A stretch of DNA of 24,212 bases from Promethearchaeota archaeon (GCA_016839905.1 JAEOTJ010000204.1:1-24212); one strand, 5' to 3'; counted from the first letter of the stretch, positions 1 to 6,922 are shown. The notes: generated by a model from the letters alone, not told the origin. Program-made: numbers and translations.

Positions 1-305
1 CCCACCTTCCGTCCGTTCTTTAGACCGTTAAAAAATCTCTGGTACGCCTCAAACAGGTGTTCCCTCGAAGATTGCAAAGCAATGGAGTCTGCTTCTTTCA
101 GGAACGGGAATTCAACCTTGTATTGTTTCTCGGTTTTGTAGGCGTAATTCTTAAGGGCTTCTTTATCGTTCTTTAACTTCTCATAGACTTGCTTTCTCTC
201 GTTTAACATCTGATTATATACAAACCGACAGCATCCTATCGTTTTGTGGATTAGGTTCCGTTGCATCTTGTTCGGGTATATCCGAACGTTTATAGCTTTA
301 ATCAT
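1..305 (-). CDS. tnpB: TnpB (IS200/IS605 OrfB), N-terminal part, runs off the window
   Basis: Translating the minus strand from ATG at 305 gives 101 codons open to the edge, beginning MIKAINVRIYPNKMQRNLI and containing CCRFVYNQML and later FLKEADSIALQSSREHLFEA. This is the classical N-terminal helix-turn-helix region of IS605 OrfB/TnpB proteins, which in the family are RNA-guided nucleases and ancestors of Cas12. The RuvC-like catalytic part would lie beyond position 1 and is not visible, so intactness cannot be judged. Base composition is clearly GC-richer than all neighbouring genes, which fits a recently acquired mobile element. No tnpA is seen on the visible side; a tnpB-only element is possible. 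A TATA-like box lies about 30 nt upstream of the start and a terminal hairpin lies further out. Confidence 0.88.
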   Translation of the reverse strand, partial: MIKAINVRIYPNKMQRNLIHKTIGCCRFVYNQMLNERKQVYEKLKNDKEALKNYAYKTEKQYKVEFPFLKEADSIALQSSREHLFEAYQRFFNGLKNGRKV

Positions 306-330
306 CTACTTGGTAAAAGAAGAAAACATC

Positions 331-340
331 GTTTAAATAC
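331..340 (-). promoter_or_regulatory. TATA-like box of tnpB
   Basis: On the minus strand this reads GTATTTAAAC, ending 25 nt before the tnpB ATG at 305. That spacing would give a leaderless or nearly leaderless transcript, as is common in archaea. The call rests on motif and spacing only. Confidence 0.45.
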
Positions 341-403
341 CTTACAGTGCGACGGATTTCTGATTTTTTTAAAAAGCGTGGCTACTTGAATGAGGCTCAA
401 TTC

Positions 404-427
404 ATCACTCCCATAAATGGGAGTGAT
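404..427. repeat. IS200/IS605-type left-end hairpin
   Basis: A perfect 10-bp inverted repeat, ATCACTCCCA / TGGGAGTGAT, is separated by a 4-nt TAAA loop. It lies about 100 bp upstream of tnpB. IS200/IS605-family elements have subterminal hairpins rather than terminal inverted repeats, and these are recognised by TnpA. The flank on the tnpB side is GC-richer than the flank on the other side, so the element boundary is probably just outside the hairpin, near 428-440. Confidence 0.7.
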
Positions 428-546
428 TTCTTGATTAATTATGATAAAATAATATATATAAAATATAAATAGGCGTACATATTGAATAAATTTATTATAG
501 ATTAATTCTATTAGAGTTATGAGAAAATAAGATATGATGAAATATT

Positions 547-1005
547 GTGAAGTATAAATTAAAATTATATTTAGATACATCAGTTATCTCTGCGTTATTT
601 GATGAGAGGAATCCTGAAAGAAAATCCTTAACTGAATCTTTTTTTGAAGAGATTGATAATTTTGATATTTATATTTCTGATATCACAGTTGCTGAAATTA
701 CAAAGACCCCTAATGAAGAAATAAAGAAGAAAATGGATAATAAAATCGTGGAATTCTCAGTGCTTCCAATCTCAGATGAAATTGAGGAATTAAAAGATCA
801 AATTATTGAAAACGGTGCCGTCAATGAGACATATTTAGAAGATGCATATCATATAGCAATTGCTATTATAAATGAAATGGATTATCTCTTGAGTTGGAAT
901 TTTAGGCATATTGTAAGAAAAAAAACAAGGGATATTGTCAGAATGATTAACACCCTAAATAATTTAAGACAAATAGAAATAATTACACCCGCAGAATTAT
1001 TATAA
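547..1005 (+). CDS. PIN-domain RNase, VapC-like toxin
   Basis: The 152-residue protein has the PIN layout: an N-terminal LYLDTSVISAL strand with the first catalytic Asp, SDITVAEI with a conserved Glu near residue 48, LEDAYHIAIA with an acidic residue near 117, and the C-terminal SWNFRHIV motif. PIN toxins are Mg-dependent ribonucleases, often cutting tRNA or rRNA. Length matches the family. The start is GTG at 547; the two ATGs just upstream (534, 537) are out of frame and meet a stop at once. A small gene follows 13 nt downstream and may encode the partner antitoxin, an order reversed from canonical vapBC. The cellular target cannot be told from sequence. Confidence 0.85.
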   Translation: MKYKLKLYLDTSVISALFDERNPERKSLTESFFEEIDNFDIYISDITVAEITKTPNEEIKKKMDNKIVEFSVLPISDEIEELKDQIIENGAVNETYLEDAYHIAIAIINEMDYLLSWNFRHIVRKKTRDIVRMINTLNNLRQIEIITPAELL

Positions 1006-1006
1006 T

Positions 1007-1012
1007 AAGGTG
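1007..1012 (+). promoter_or_regulatory. Ribosome binding site AAGGTG
   Basis: AAGGTG sits 6 nt before ATG 1019. It overlaps the alternative GTG start at 1010 and so argues for ATG 1019 as the real start of the small downstream gene. Confidence 0.55.
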
Positions 1013-1018
1013 TCGATA

Positions 1019-1201
1019 ATGTTATCAAAAAAAGAAATTGAAAAAATAAATAAAGAAGTTGAAAAAGAATTTCCAAATGATTTTGCACTACAACAAGTGC
1101 ATATCGCAAGAAAAATAATAACTAAAGAAGCTCAGATTAAAGGTCTGAAATATCTAGACTATATAAAAGAATTAACAAAGGATATAAAGACTATTCATTA
1201 A
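1019..1201 (+). CDS. Small protein downstream of PIN toxin, possible antitoxin
   Basis: The product is 60 residues, charged and probably all helical (LSKKEIEKINKEVEKEF, then ALQQVHIARKIITKEA). No named domain is recognised. It starts 13 nt after the PIN stop codon and has its own Shine-Dalgarno sequence, so the two genes are almost surely co-transcribed. Many PIN genes of this type pair with a short adjacent helical protein in which a conserved Asp/Leu-rich stretch precedes a helix with Arg, which is compatible with this sequence. The antitoxin role is therefore inferred from size and position. GTG at 1010 would add three residues. Confidence 0.6.
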   Translation: MLSKKEIEKINKEVEKEFPNDFALQQVHIARKIITKEAQIKGLKYLDYIKELTKDIKTIH

Positions 1202-1214
1202 TCTAAACATTAGC

Positions 1215-1538
1215 TTAAGGAATTATAAGTATAAAATTTATTAAAGTGTCATTATATTCTATTTCAATTACAAACTTCTTTAAAAAGTTCTTTAAATTGG
1301 GTTTTATTATATGTAATTTATCAATTCCATGAAGGAGCTCTAAAAATTCAACATCTATAAATTTTGGGAGATTAATTCTCTCAGTTGTTAAAATATCAAC
1401 CCTTTTTACTTTCATTATGTAAAGAATTTTTAATACGGTATCTCTTCCTTTATACATATCATATATCCCTTTAATTCCAGGAGATAATATGTTTAGTTTC
1501 TCTTTTCTATCAATTATTAAACTCTTTAGATCCTTCAT
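1215..1538 (-). pseudogene. Hypothetical protein, probable remnant of a larger regulator
   Basis: An open frame encodes 107 residues from ATG 1538, converging on the small antitoxin-like gene with a 13-nt gap. The text alternates helix-rich (MKDLKSLIIDRKEKLNIL) and strand-rich (KRVDILTTERINLPKFI) segments, resembling the effector half of archaeal winged-helix regulators; this likeness is weak. The same frame stays open, with protein-like sequence (GGIRDFSKSLQKA), back to a TGA at 1608-1610, but that extension has no ATG, GTG or TTG. This suggests the true N terminus, perhaps with the DNA-binding domain, has been lost. It could instead be a short intact gene starting at 1538. Function unknown. 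Confidence 0.4.
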
Positions 1539-1674
1539 CGCTTTCTGTAAAGATTTGGAGAAGTCTCTAATGCCTCCTAGCGTACTTTTAAATTTATCAT
1601 TTCTTGATCATTAAAATTGTCTAGACTTCAATGAGACCAAGCATGAGAACAAGTTATTTTAATATCGAGAGCAA

Positions 1675-1702
1675 GAATCCCTTCTGACCATGAAAATTTA
1701 AC
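1675..1702 (-). repeat. Dispersed noncoding repeat, copy A
   Basis: On the minus strand the 28 bases read GTTAAATTTTCATGG followed by TCAGAAGGGATTC. All but three positions match copy B at 6243-6270 on the plus strand. Both copies are intergenic, and similarity stops abruptly on both sides. Origin unknown. Confidence 0.5.
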
Positions 1703-1791
1703 GCTTAAAATGTTTTTCCTAAAACAAACAAGAATATACAAATCATTTTAAATAAATGGCTTTAAATATTTATCATTATTTTTATAATTTA

Positions 1792-2901
1792 ATGACTACC
1801 AAGCCTAAAGTATTTGTTGTTAAAACATCTCCTAAAACAGTTCTCGAAGACTATAATAGACTTATGAACTTAGCAAAATACCAAGAATATTTTAGTAAGG
1901 ATCAAAAGATTATTCTAAAATTAAACTTGAGCTGGTCTAAGTTTTTTCCTTCATGTTCGAGCCCTCCTTGGCAAGTAGAAGGTGTCTTGAAAACAATGAC
2001 AGAGGATGGTTTCGATCCAAGAAAATTATTTACAGCAGAAAACGAAACAGTAGTCACAATCATTGAAAAAGGCATAAAATTTAATAAATGGGCTCCTATA
2101 ATAAAAAAGTATGGGGTTTGGTTCGTTCCTTTAACTAGAATTCCCTTCGTACCTTATAATTCATTTAAATCTAAATTTATTGATTTAAAAAACAAAGACC
2201 TCTTCGTGCTTGACAAAAAGATATTTCCCAAGGGTTTCAGCATTCCCAAGCTTTATGTAGGGAAACCAATAATTCATCTTCCCACAATGAAAACCCATGG
2301 GCATACAACCTTTACATGCTCTATGAAAAACGCCTTTGGAGGATTGCTTACTAAAAGAAGACACTATTCTCACCAATTTATGTACGAAGTCTTAGTTGAT
2401 CTATTGATCATACAAAAACAAATCCATCCAGAGATAATGTCAATTGTCGATGGTACAGTATGTGGTGATGGATCTGGTCCTAGAACTATGATTCCAAAAA
2501 TAAAGAATTTTCTCGTAGCAGGATATGACCAAGTAGCTGTTGACACTGTTGTAGGCAGGATGATGGGTTTTAAGCCTCTAAAATTACCTGCAATAAAATT
2601 AGCACATGATGAAGGATTGGGATGTGGAGATTTCGCCCAAATAGATGTCATAGGGGAAGATGTCTCTGACATTAATTGGAATTTTAAGGTGAAAAAAAGC
2701 ATTGTTATATGGGGAGATCAAATGGTAAGAAAAGGACGTCTTTCATTTCTAAACCCATTAATGCGTAATAAATTATTTATGGTAATGCCAATTCTCGGCA
2801 GTTTAATCTACCATGATATGTTATGGTATCCTTTCAAGGGGAAAAAAATCATTAACAAGTTTTATAAAACCCAATGGGGAAAAAAGTTTTTGCAATATTA
2901 A
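1792..2901 (+). CDS. DUF362 domain protein
   Basis: The protein opens with PKVFVVKTSPKTVLEDYNRL and carries the DUF362 hallmarks: a segment rich in Asn/Leu-Ser (ILKLNLSW), the central IIHLPTMKTHGHTTFTCSMK followed by NAFGGL, SIVDGTVCGDGSGP, and an AVDTVVGRMMGF stretch. The role of DUF362 is not established; some members are linked to iron-sulfur proteins, but no CxxCxxC ferredoxin-like cluster motif is visible here. A C-terminal hydrophobic stretch (LFMVMPILGSLIYHDMLWY) could contact the membrane. I chose ATG 1792 because the conserved family sequence begins there and a TATA-like TTTTAAATAA at 1746-1755 would lie inside the promoter. ATG 1756 is in frame and would add 12 residues. A T-rich tract after 2901 may serve as terminator. 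Confidence 0.8.
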   Translation: MTTKPKVFVVKTSPKTVLEDYNRLMNLAKYQEYFSKDQKIILKLNLSWSKFFPSCSSPPWQVEGVLKTMTEDGFDPRKLFTAENETVVTIIEKGIKFNKWAPIIKKYGVWFVPLTRIPFVPYNSFKSKFIDLKNKDLFVLDKKIFPKGFSIPKLYVGKPIIHLPTMKTHGHTTFTCSMKNAFGGLLTKRRHYSHQFMYEVLVDLLIIQKQIHPEIMSIVDGTVCGDGSGPRTMIPKIKNFLVAGYDQVAVDTVVGRMMGFKPLKLPAIKLAHDEGLGCGDFAQIDVIGEDVSDINWNFKVKKSIVIWGDQMVRKGRLSFLNPLMRNKLFMVMPILGSLIYHDMLWYPFKGKKIINKFYKTQWGKKFLQY

Positions 2902-3002
2902 TTTTTTCCAATTCTTTTTTTAACATTAAATAAACACGATTAAATATCATCAGAAATTTCTTGTTCCTCATTTTTTAACTGAAGCCACTCATTTTTATTT
3001 AA

Positions 3003-3902
3003 TTAATCAGAATTCTTTTTTTCTTCTTTTTTAATATCTGCTGCTTTTTTAAGAAGAATATTTAATTGATGAGTGTAGATTTTTGCTTTTTCATAATCTT
3101 GAATATCATATGCTAAATCAACAATCAAATAATGCAATTCTATTGCTTTATCAAAATTTTTCATATGGATTTCTGCTTGAGCTTCTAAAATTGCTTTATT
3201 TAGTCTTTTTTTAACTTGATCAACAAATTCAACGCTTTTTTTAAGGATTGTATCCATATCAGCACTGAATTTATTAATCAACACGGTTTCAATTTCTGTT
3301 ACTAATTGGTAAATTCTATTTGGATTATTAATATCCCATTTAACATAAGAAGATATATTATGCAAAAAGTTCTCCTCACCACCAAATAATTCCTGGATTG
3401 GGGAGGGAGCATCAAGTTTAGGTTTTTGCGGATAGGAAGTAAAATCAACTCCAATAATAAAATGCTTTTCTAAAGTTATGGACAAATAAACCTTAGCTTT
3501 TGTAATAGATCCTTCAAAATCACATTGAAAAAAATACATTAATTCCTTAGCTTCAATAGCAATTTGAACTTCTTTATAGATTTGCTGAGAAATACTCAAT
3601 TTAACATCTTTTTCACTTTGAATAACCTGGTCTTTTTCTTTAACTTTCGGTAGATCTTGAATCTGAACCTTTTCTTTAACCAGTGATATATTATGTAAAA
3701 TCTTTCGTAACTCATCTTCTAAAATTGATTTTCTATCTCGAAAATCTTCCGGAGGGATCTCTTCTCGTTCTAATTTGCTTTTTAGAGCTTGTATATTACT
3801 TACTATTTCCTTGACCCTATCCTTCAATTTGTATATTTTTGCTAACAATTCTTCATTATTCATTTTTTTATTAATCTCCCGATATAATTTCTTTTTAATC
3901 AT
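3003..3902 (-). CDS. Coiled-coil protein with a candidate E2/RWD-like (UEV) domain and helical C-terminus
   Basis: The 299-residue protein has three parts. Residues 14-80 form a charged coiled coil. Residues 105-210 look like the ubiquitin-conjugating (UBC)/RWD fold: strands AKVYLSITLEKHF and IIGVDF, then the signature TSYPQKPKLDAPSP (YP at 157-158), a loop, and VKWDINNPNRIYQLVTEIE, comparable to the E2 helix after the conserved Trp. No cysteine lies where E2 enzymes carry the catalytic one; the only Cys is 127, so if the fold is right it is a non-catalytic UEV/RWD relative. Residues 235-290 hold a TPR-like helical hairpin (NFDKAIELHYLIVDLA, DYEKAKIYTHQL). A role in protein interaction, perhaps ESCRT- or ubiquitin-linked, is inference only. 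ATG 3863 (residue 14) is an alternative start. Confidence 0.6.
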   Translation of the reverse strand: MIKKKLYREINKKMNNEELLAKIYKLKDRVKEIVSNIQALKSKLEREEIPPEDFRDRKSILEDELRKILHNISLVKEKVQIQDLPKVKEKDQVIQSEKDVKLSISQQIYKEVQIAIEAKELMYFFQCDFEGSITKAKVYLSITLEKHFIIGVDFTSYPQKPKLDAPSPIQELFGGEENFLHNISSYVKWDINNPNRIYQLVTEIETVLINKFSADMDTILKKSVEFVDQVKKRLNKAILEAQAEIHMKNFDKAIELHYLIVDLAYDIQDYEKAKIYTHQLNILLKKAADIKKEEKKNSD

Positions 3903-4050
3903 TTTTTTTTATCCAATCGCATTGGAAAATACTGGATCCTTAAATTTAATGATTCTATCAAGATCAAAATCGTCAATTATCCCTTTTTTTTTAAAAAAAG
4001 GATTTTTAGATTAGCATAAGTAACCTTCTATTACATTTCATTTATTTTTT

Positions 4051-4470
4051 ATGTTAAAAATATTTATTAAATTTTCATCTAAATCAATTAATTTTGTATC
4101 TCCTACGTTATTTAAAACATATGCAAGATATAATCATGCTGAGATTAAGATAGTTGAAAGAATTAGACGAGATAGTAATCAAATCGCTAAAGGATCAAAA
4201 GTCTATTTATCTGCTGATAAAATAACCTGCATCACTTGTGAAGTTGGAACATGGCAGTTTAATTATTTGAATGAAATTCTAGGGGATTGGGGTATGGGTC
4301 TTTCAGTAGAATTTCTCATAGACCTCATTGTCGAGAAGAAGATTAATGTTGAAGATATTGAAAAAAAAATAAAGCCACTTGTAGTCGCCTCATTAAAATA
4401 CTCGGAAGGAAAAAAGGTAAAACCTAAGTATGTTCAAGATGTATTAAAAACCCGAGACTCTGGCTTATAG
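4051..4470 (+). CDS. Hypothetical protein with a CxxC motif
   Basis: The 139-residue product is not recognised. It has a basic, possibly amphipathic N terminus (MLKIFIKFSSKSINF), a central TCITCEVGTW with one CxxC pair, a Gly/Trp-rich NEILGDWGMGLSVEFLIDLI segment, and a basic C terminus ending KPKYVQDVLKTRDSGL. The pattern of Trp, Gly and Cys residues is that of a folded, conserved protein rather than random sequence. A single CxxC could be redox-active or bind metal as a dimer. It is divergent from the E2-like gene (148 bp between starts), so the two could share a control region; a T-run/A-run palindrome lies in that interval at about 3979-4002. Confidence 0.6.
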   Translation: MLKIFIKFSSKSINFVSPTLFKTYARYNHAEIKIVERIRRDSNQIAKGSKVYLSADKITCITCEVGTWQFNYLNEILGDWGMGLSVEFLIDLIVEKKINVEDIEKKIKPLVVASLKYSEGKKVKPKYVQDVLKTRDSGL

Positions 4471-4880
4471 AGACTAATAAATTGGAAGGATTCCTCTAAT
4501 ATCTTTACATTTTTTAACAAGAAATCAAATATTTCCATCTTTTTTTCATTCAGAATTATAGTCATTTAATGCTCTTTAAAATGTTCTAAAGACTTACTCT
4601 GTTATGAATGTAATAACGTGATGGAATTAGTACATTCGGAAGAATGATCCTCTCTCTTTTTTTTTTAAAAAAGACCATAAAATTAATATCTTTTTGGGTT
4701 ATGAAAATAAAAGGATAGTAGGATAGAATGAAAAAAGAGATAATTCTTTTCAATTAATTACATCTCTTTAAGTTATTTTTTATTAATAATAATAGAATCT
4801 AGCAATTGTAATATTAGTTATGATCTTTAGATATTCGCTTAATTAAGTTATTTTAACTATGAAGAATTTTTATAATAGTA
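4471..4880. other. Long intergenic stretch with a small hairpin
   Basis: No convincing gene or tRNA was found in these 410 bases. AAAGAGAT (4734-4741) and ATCTCTTT (4762-4769) form a perfect 8-bp inverted repeat with a 20-nt loop, followed by a T-rich run. A T10/A6 palindrome lies at about 4657-4674. At 4633-4653 there is a near copy of a segment found within the small gene at 5455-5691. A TATA-like AGTTATTTTAAC at about 4847-4858 is well placed for the GNAT gene. Confidence 0.4.
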
Positions 4881-5468
4881 ATGAGTAAACCGACTTTTGA
4901 AAAAATTAATGTTGATTTTCAGTTTAAGGAACACCAATTTGATTGTGGTATTGAGGAGCTTAACAACTTCTTCTATAATAAAGCGAATGATTTCATTAAA
5001 GGAGATTATTCTCAATTATATTTATCAAGAGTCAGAGAAACTTCAGAGATTATTGGATTTTTCACTCTTTCTTGCACTAGTATCCGATCAGAAGAGAAAG
5101 AATTACAATCCGTTGAAAAGATTGCACGATCCATACCTGGACTCTTATTAGGAATCTTTGCCGTTGATAAGAAATACCAAGAAAAAGGTATGGGGACAGA
5201 TTTAATGAAAAAAGCTATTCACATTTCTTTAAAAATTTCAATAATAGTTGGTTGCAGGTGTCTCATAGTAGATTCTCGTATTAATGAGCGACTGATTAGA
5301 TTTTATCAGAAAATAGGATTTAATTTCGTTAACGAATCATTGGGCTCTGATATCTTACAAAAAATACAAAAAGGGCTACCTGTAAAAAGAAATACTATAA
5401 AATTGTATTTAGACTTTCATAAAATACGAAAAATTATTAGAACCGGAATAAATACTAGAGTCCTGTGA
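4881..5468 (+). CDS. GNAT acetyltransferase of the TacT/AtaT-like type
   Basis: At 195 residues this is close to the GNAT toxin subfamily in length. The N terminus FDCGIEELNNFFYNKA is typical of TacT-like proteins, followed by SEIIGFFTLSCTSI, PGLLLGIFAVD, the acetyl-CoA loop YQEKGMGTDLMKKAI (residues 99-113, with the Q-x-x-G-x-G pattern) and FYQKIGFNF, whose Tyr142 matches the catalytic Tyr. Family members in bacteria acetylate aminoacyl-tRNA and are paired with DUF1778-type antitoxins. No such antitoxin gene is next to it, so it may be an orphan or act on another amine. It overlaps the convergent small gene by 14 bp. Confidence 0.85.
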   Translation: MSKPTFEKINVDFQFKEHQFDCGIEELNNFFYNKANDFIKGDYSQLYLSRVRETSEIIGFFTLSCTSIRSEEKELQSVEKIARSIPGLLLGIFAVDKKYQEKGMGTDLMKKAIHISLKISIIVGCRCLIVDSRINERLIRFYQKIGFNFVNESLGSDILQKIQKGLPVKRNTIKLYLDFHKIRKIIRTGINTRVL

Positions 5469-5691
5469 GGTCTTCATAATCATTAGTAAAATTAGAGTAG
5501 AAATCCGCCAATTTCTCGTCATACTTTGTATTTTTCAATTTTTCAAGTAAAGAATCCATTTCTTCTTTAGATTTTAAAAAGAGATCGTCTGTAGTTTTAG
5601 TGTAAATATACCACTCTTTAGGTTCCTCGACTATCATTCGGAAATGATCCTCTTCTTCCTTATGCTTCTTATCAAACGACTCGGTCTTCAT
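5455..5691 (-). CDS. Small acidic hypothetical protein
   Basis: The 78-residue product is hydrophilic and rich in Glu, Asp and Lys (KKHKEEEDHFRMIVEE, SKEEMDSLLEKLKNTKYDEKL). No domain is recognised; it looks helical. Its 3' end overlaps the convergent GNAT gene by 14 bp. A TATA-like TATTATATTAC lies about 15-25 nt upstream of the ATG. Composition resembles a soluble protein rather than an antisense reading, but the evidence for expression is modest. It is not a recognisable GNAT antitoxin. Confidence 0.5.
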   Translation of the reverse strand: MKTESFDKKHKEEEDHFRMIVEEPKEWYIYTKTTDDLFLKSKEEMDSLLEKLKNTKYDEKLADFYSNFTNDYEDLTGL

Positions 5692-5829
5692 TATTATTCA
5701 CTAGTAATATAATAGAAGTATGAATTTATTTATTTTTCTATATCTACTTTTTTTTCATTTTTTTACCCGTGTTGCATTTAATAGTGCGATAACTACTCGT
5801 ACTGACTGGGTTAGACATAAAAAACCAAT

Positions 5830-6078
5830 TCAAATGTTTATTTTTAATTCTTTAGATTTATCAGGTTCTGGAAAAAGTTTTAATGCTTCCTTTATTAATT
5901 TCATTTTTTTTAGATCACGTTCTTGCTTAAATAAAATATTATATAATTGACTAGCAACATCTCCAGTGATTTCTTCTTCAGATATTTCTAAATTAGTCAA
6001 TTCTAGTCCTTTTAGGAGACTTTTTTTCTCATTTGAATTGTATTTATTTTTTTTTTCATTTATCTCATGATCAGCCAT
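5830..6078 (-). CDS. Small lysine/glutamate-rich hypothetical protein
   Basis: The 82-residue product is hydrophilic, with likely helices LSLE-type and a C-terminal KQERDLKKMKLIKEALKLF segment. No domain is recognised. AAGGA lies 8 nt before the ATG at 6078, and TTTTTATAC lies about 28-36 nt upstream, so either a leadered or leaderless message is possible. It is preferred over the overlapping plus-strand reading, which is mostly Phe/Leu/Ser. It resembles the gene at 5455-5691 only in size and charge. Confidence 0.5.
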   Translation of the reverse strand: MADHEINEKKNKYNSNEKKSLLKGLELTNLEISEEEITGDVASQLYNILFKQERDLKKMKLIKEALKLFPEPDKSKELKINI

Positions 6079-6413
6079 AAATTATTTCCTTATTCTTTTT
6101 AATATGTATAAAAATCAAAAGAGTAATATAAAAACATAAATAAATAATTTTTTAATTCCTATGATAAAATTATAGAGCATTTTGATTTTTTCTTTAATTA
6201 GTTTCTCCTTCCCCTCCCTCACCCCTTGGGGGGACTTCTCATGGTAAATTTTCAAGGTCAGAAGGGAATCCGCATATAATGGAATAGGGAAAGTGTGATA
6301 CTATCCCTTCTATCGCTTTCTCTTTTAGAAAAATAAATTCTATTTTAAGAATAAATATGGAATAAAATCAGAATCCTAAAAGAATGAATTAGAGATAATA
6401 ATAAAAAACTTAG
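6079..6413. other. Intergenic stretch with a GC-rich patch
   Basis: No gene was found in these 335 bases. The segment 6208-6240 is a C-rich then G-rich island (CCCCTCCCTCACCCC, TTGGGGGGAC) that stands out in very AT-rich surroundings. It is followed at once by copy B of the dispersed repeat and by a weak AGGGA/TCCCT inverted repeat around 6287-6309. It could be an old mobile-element end or an unannotated small RNA; nothing here decides. Confidence 0.4.
6243..6270 (+). repeat. Dispersed noncoding repeat, copy B
   Basis: Reads GGTAAATTTTCAAGG then TCAGAAGGGAATC. It matches copy A (1675-1702, opposite strand) at all but three positions. The two copies are in inverted orientation about 4.5 kb apart. 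Confidence 0.5.
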
Positions 6414-6698
6414 CTATAATTTTTTGGTATGGGTCATTTCTTTCCAATTAATTAATTCTCCAACTTTCTTAGGTGAATATTTTTTATGGACTCTCCCATT
6501 TACCACTTCAGTTGAATTGATAATTAAGCCATCTTTTAAGAGCCTTTTTAAGTAATAGTCAATTTTCCCCGAAGCCCATCCAATTATTTTTGACAATTCA
6601 TAATTTGTAACTTGTGGTTTTTTGCATATTTCTTCATATACCTTCCATTTATTTTCAAAAGCTTTTTTCTTTCTTACCATATTTGCCATTTCAAGCAT
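6414..6698 (-). CDS. Winged-helix DNA-binding protein
   Basis: This 94-residue protein is essentially one winged helix-turn-helix: helix WKVYEEICKKP, then VTNYELSKIIGWASGKIDYYLKRLLKDGLI (helix 2, turn, recognition helix; residues about 30-60), then a wing NSTEVVNGRVHKKYSPKK. It resembles MarR/ArsR-type archaeal regulators with no extra sensor domain. AGGTGA lies 7 nt before the ATG at 6698, which favours the first of three nearby Met codons. It is divergent from the other small winged-helix gene at 6923, so the 224-bp spacer is a plausible shared regulatory region. Target and signal are unknown. Confidence 0.75.
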   Translation of the reverse strand: MLEMANMVRKKKAFENKWKVYEEICKKPQVTNYELSKIIGWASGKIDYYLKRLLKDGLIINSTEVVNGRVHKKYSPKKVGELINWKEMTHTKKL

Positions 6699-6704
6699 TA
6701 TAAT

Positions 6705-6710
6705 TCACCT
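6705..6710 (-). promoter_or_regulatory. Ribosome binding site AGGTGA
   Basis: Read on the minus strand, AGGTGA lies 6 nt upstream of ATG 6698. It selects this start over the in-frame Met codons 4 and 7. Confidence 0.55.
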
Positions 6711-6922
6711 TTAATTTTATTATTATTAATAAATAACACAATATTAGTATGGTTAAAACATTATTAATTTGGCTATAAATTACTATTATTATTAATTCTA
6801 CAATAAATGTATGAAATTAGAATATTTAAATATTCCTACGAAATAAAATATTTTAAATGGTTCAAAATCTTATATGTAATAAAGATATTAAATTTTAATA
6901 AGTAAAAAAAATCCTCTTAATA

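Noticed and set aside
431..435. TTGAT next to the IS hairpin as a TnpB target-adjacent motif
   Set aside because: It is on the opposite strand to that expected for the left flank of this tnpB, and five bases in AT-rich DNA carry little weight.
302..580. Minus-strand open frame of 92 codons
   Set aside because: It reads through the IS left-end hairpin and AT-rich spacer and is mostly Ile/Tyr/Phe; it overlaps the tnpB promoter and PIN start.
882..1109. Minus-strand open frame opposite the PIN and partner genes
   Set aside because: It is antisense to two better-supported genes, with low-complexity Leu/Phe composition.
3979..4002. T-run/A-run palindrome as a terminator
   Set aside because: It lies upstream of two divergent genes rather than after either, so a terminator role is not supported; probably low-complexity DNA.
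5720..5950. Plus-strand open frame of 76 codons opposite the small gene at 5830-6078
   Set aside because: Its Phe/Leu/Ser-rich text is typical of an antisense reading of a Lys/Glu-rich gene; the minus-strand frame has ribosome binding and TATA signals.
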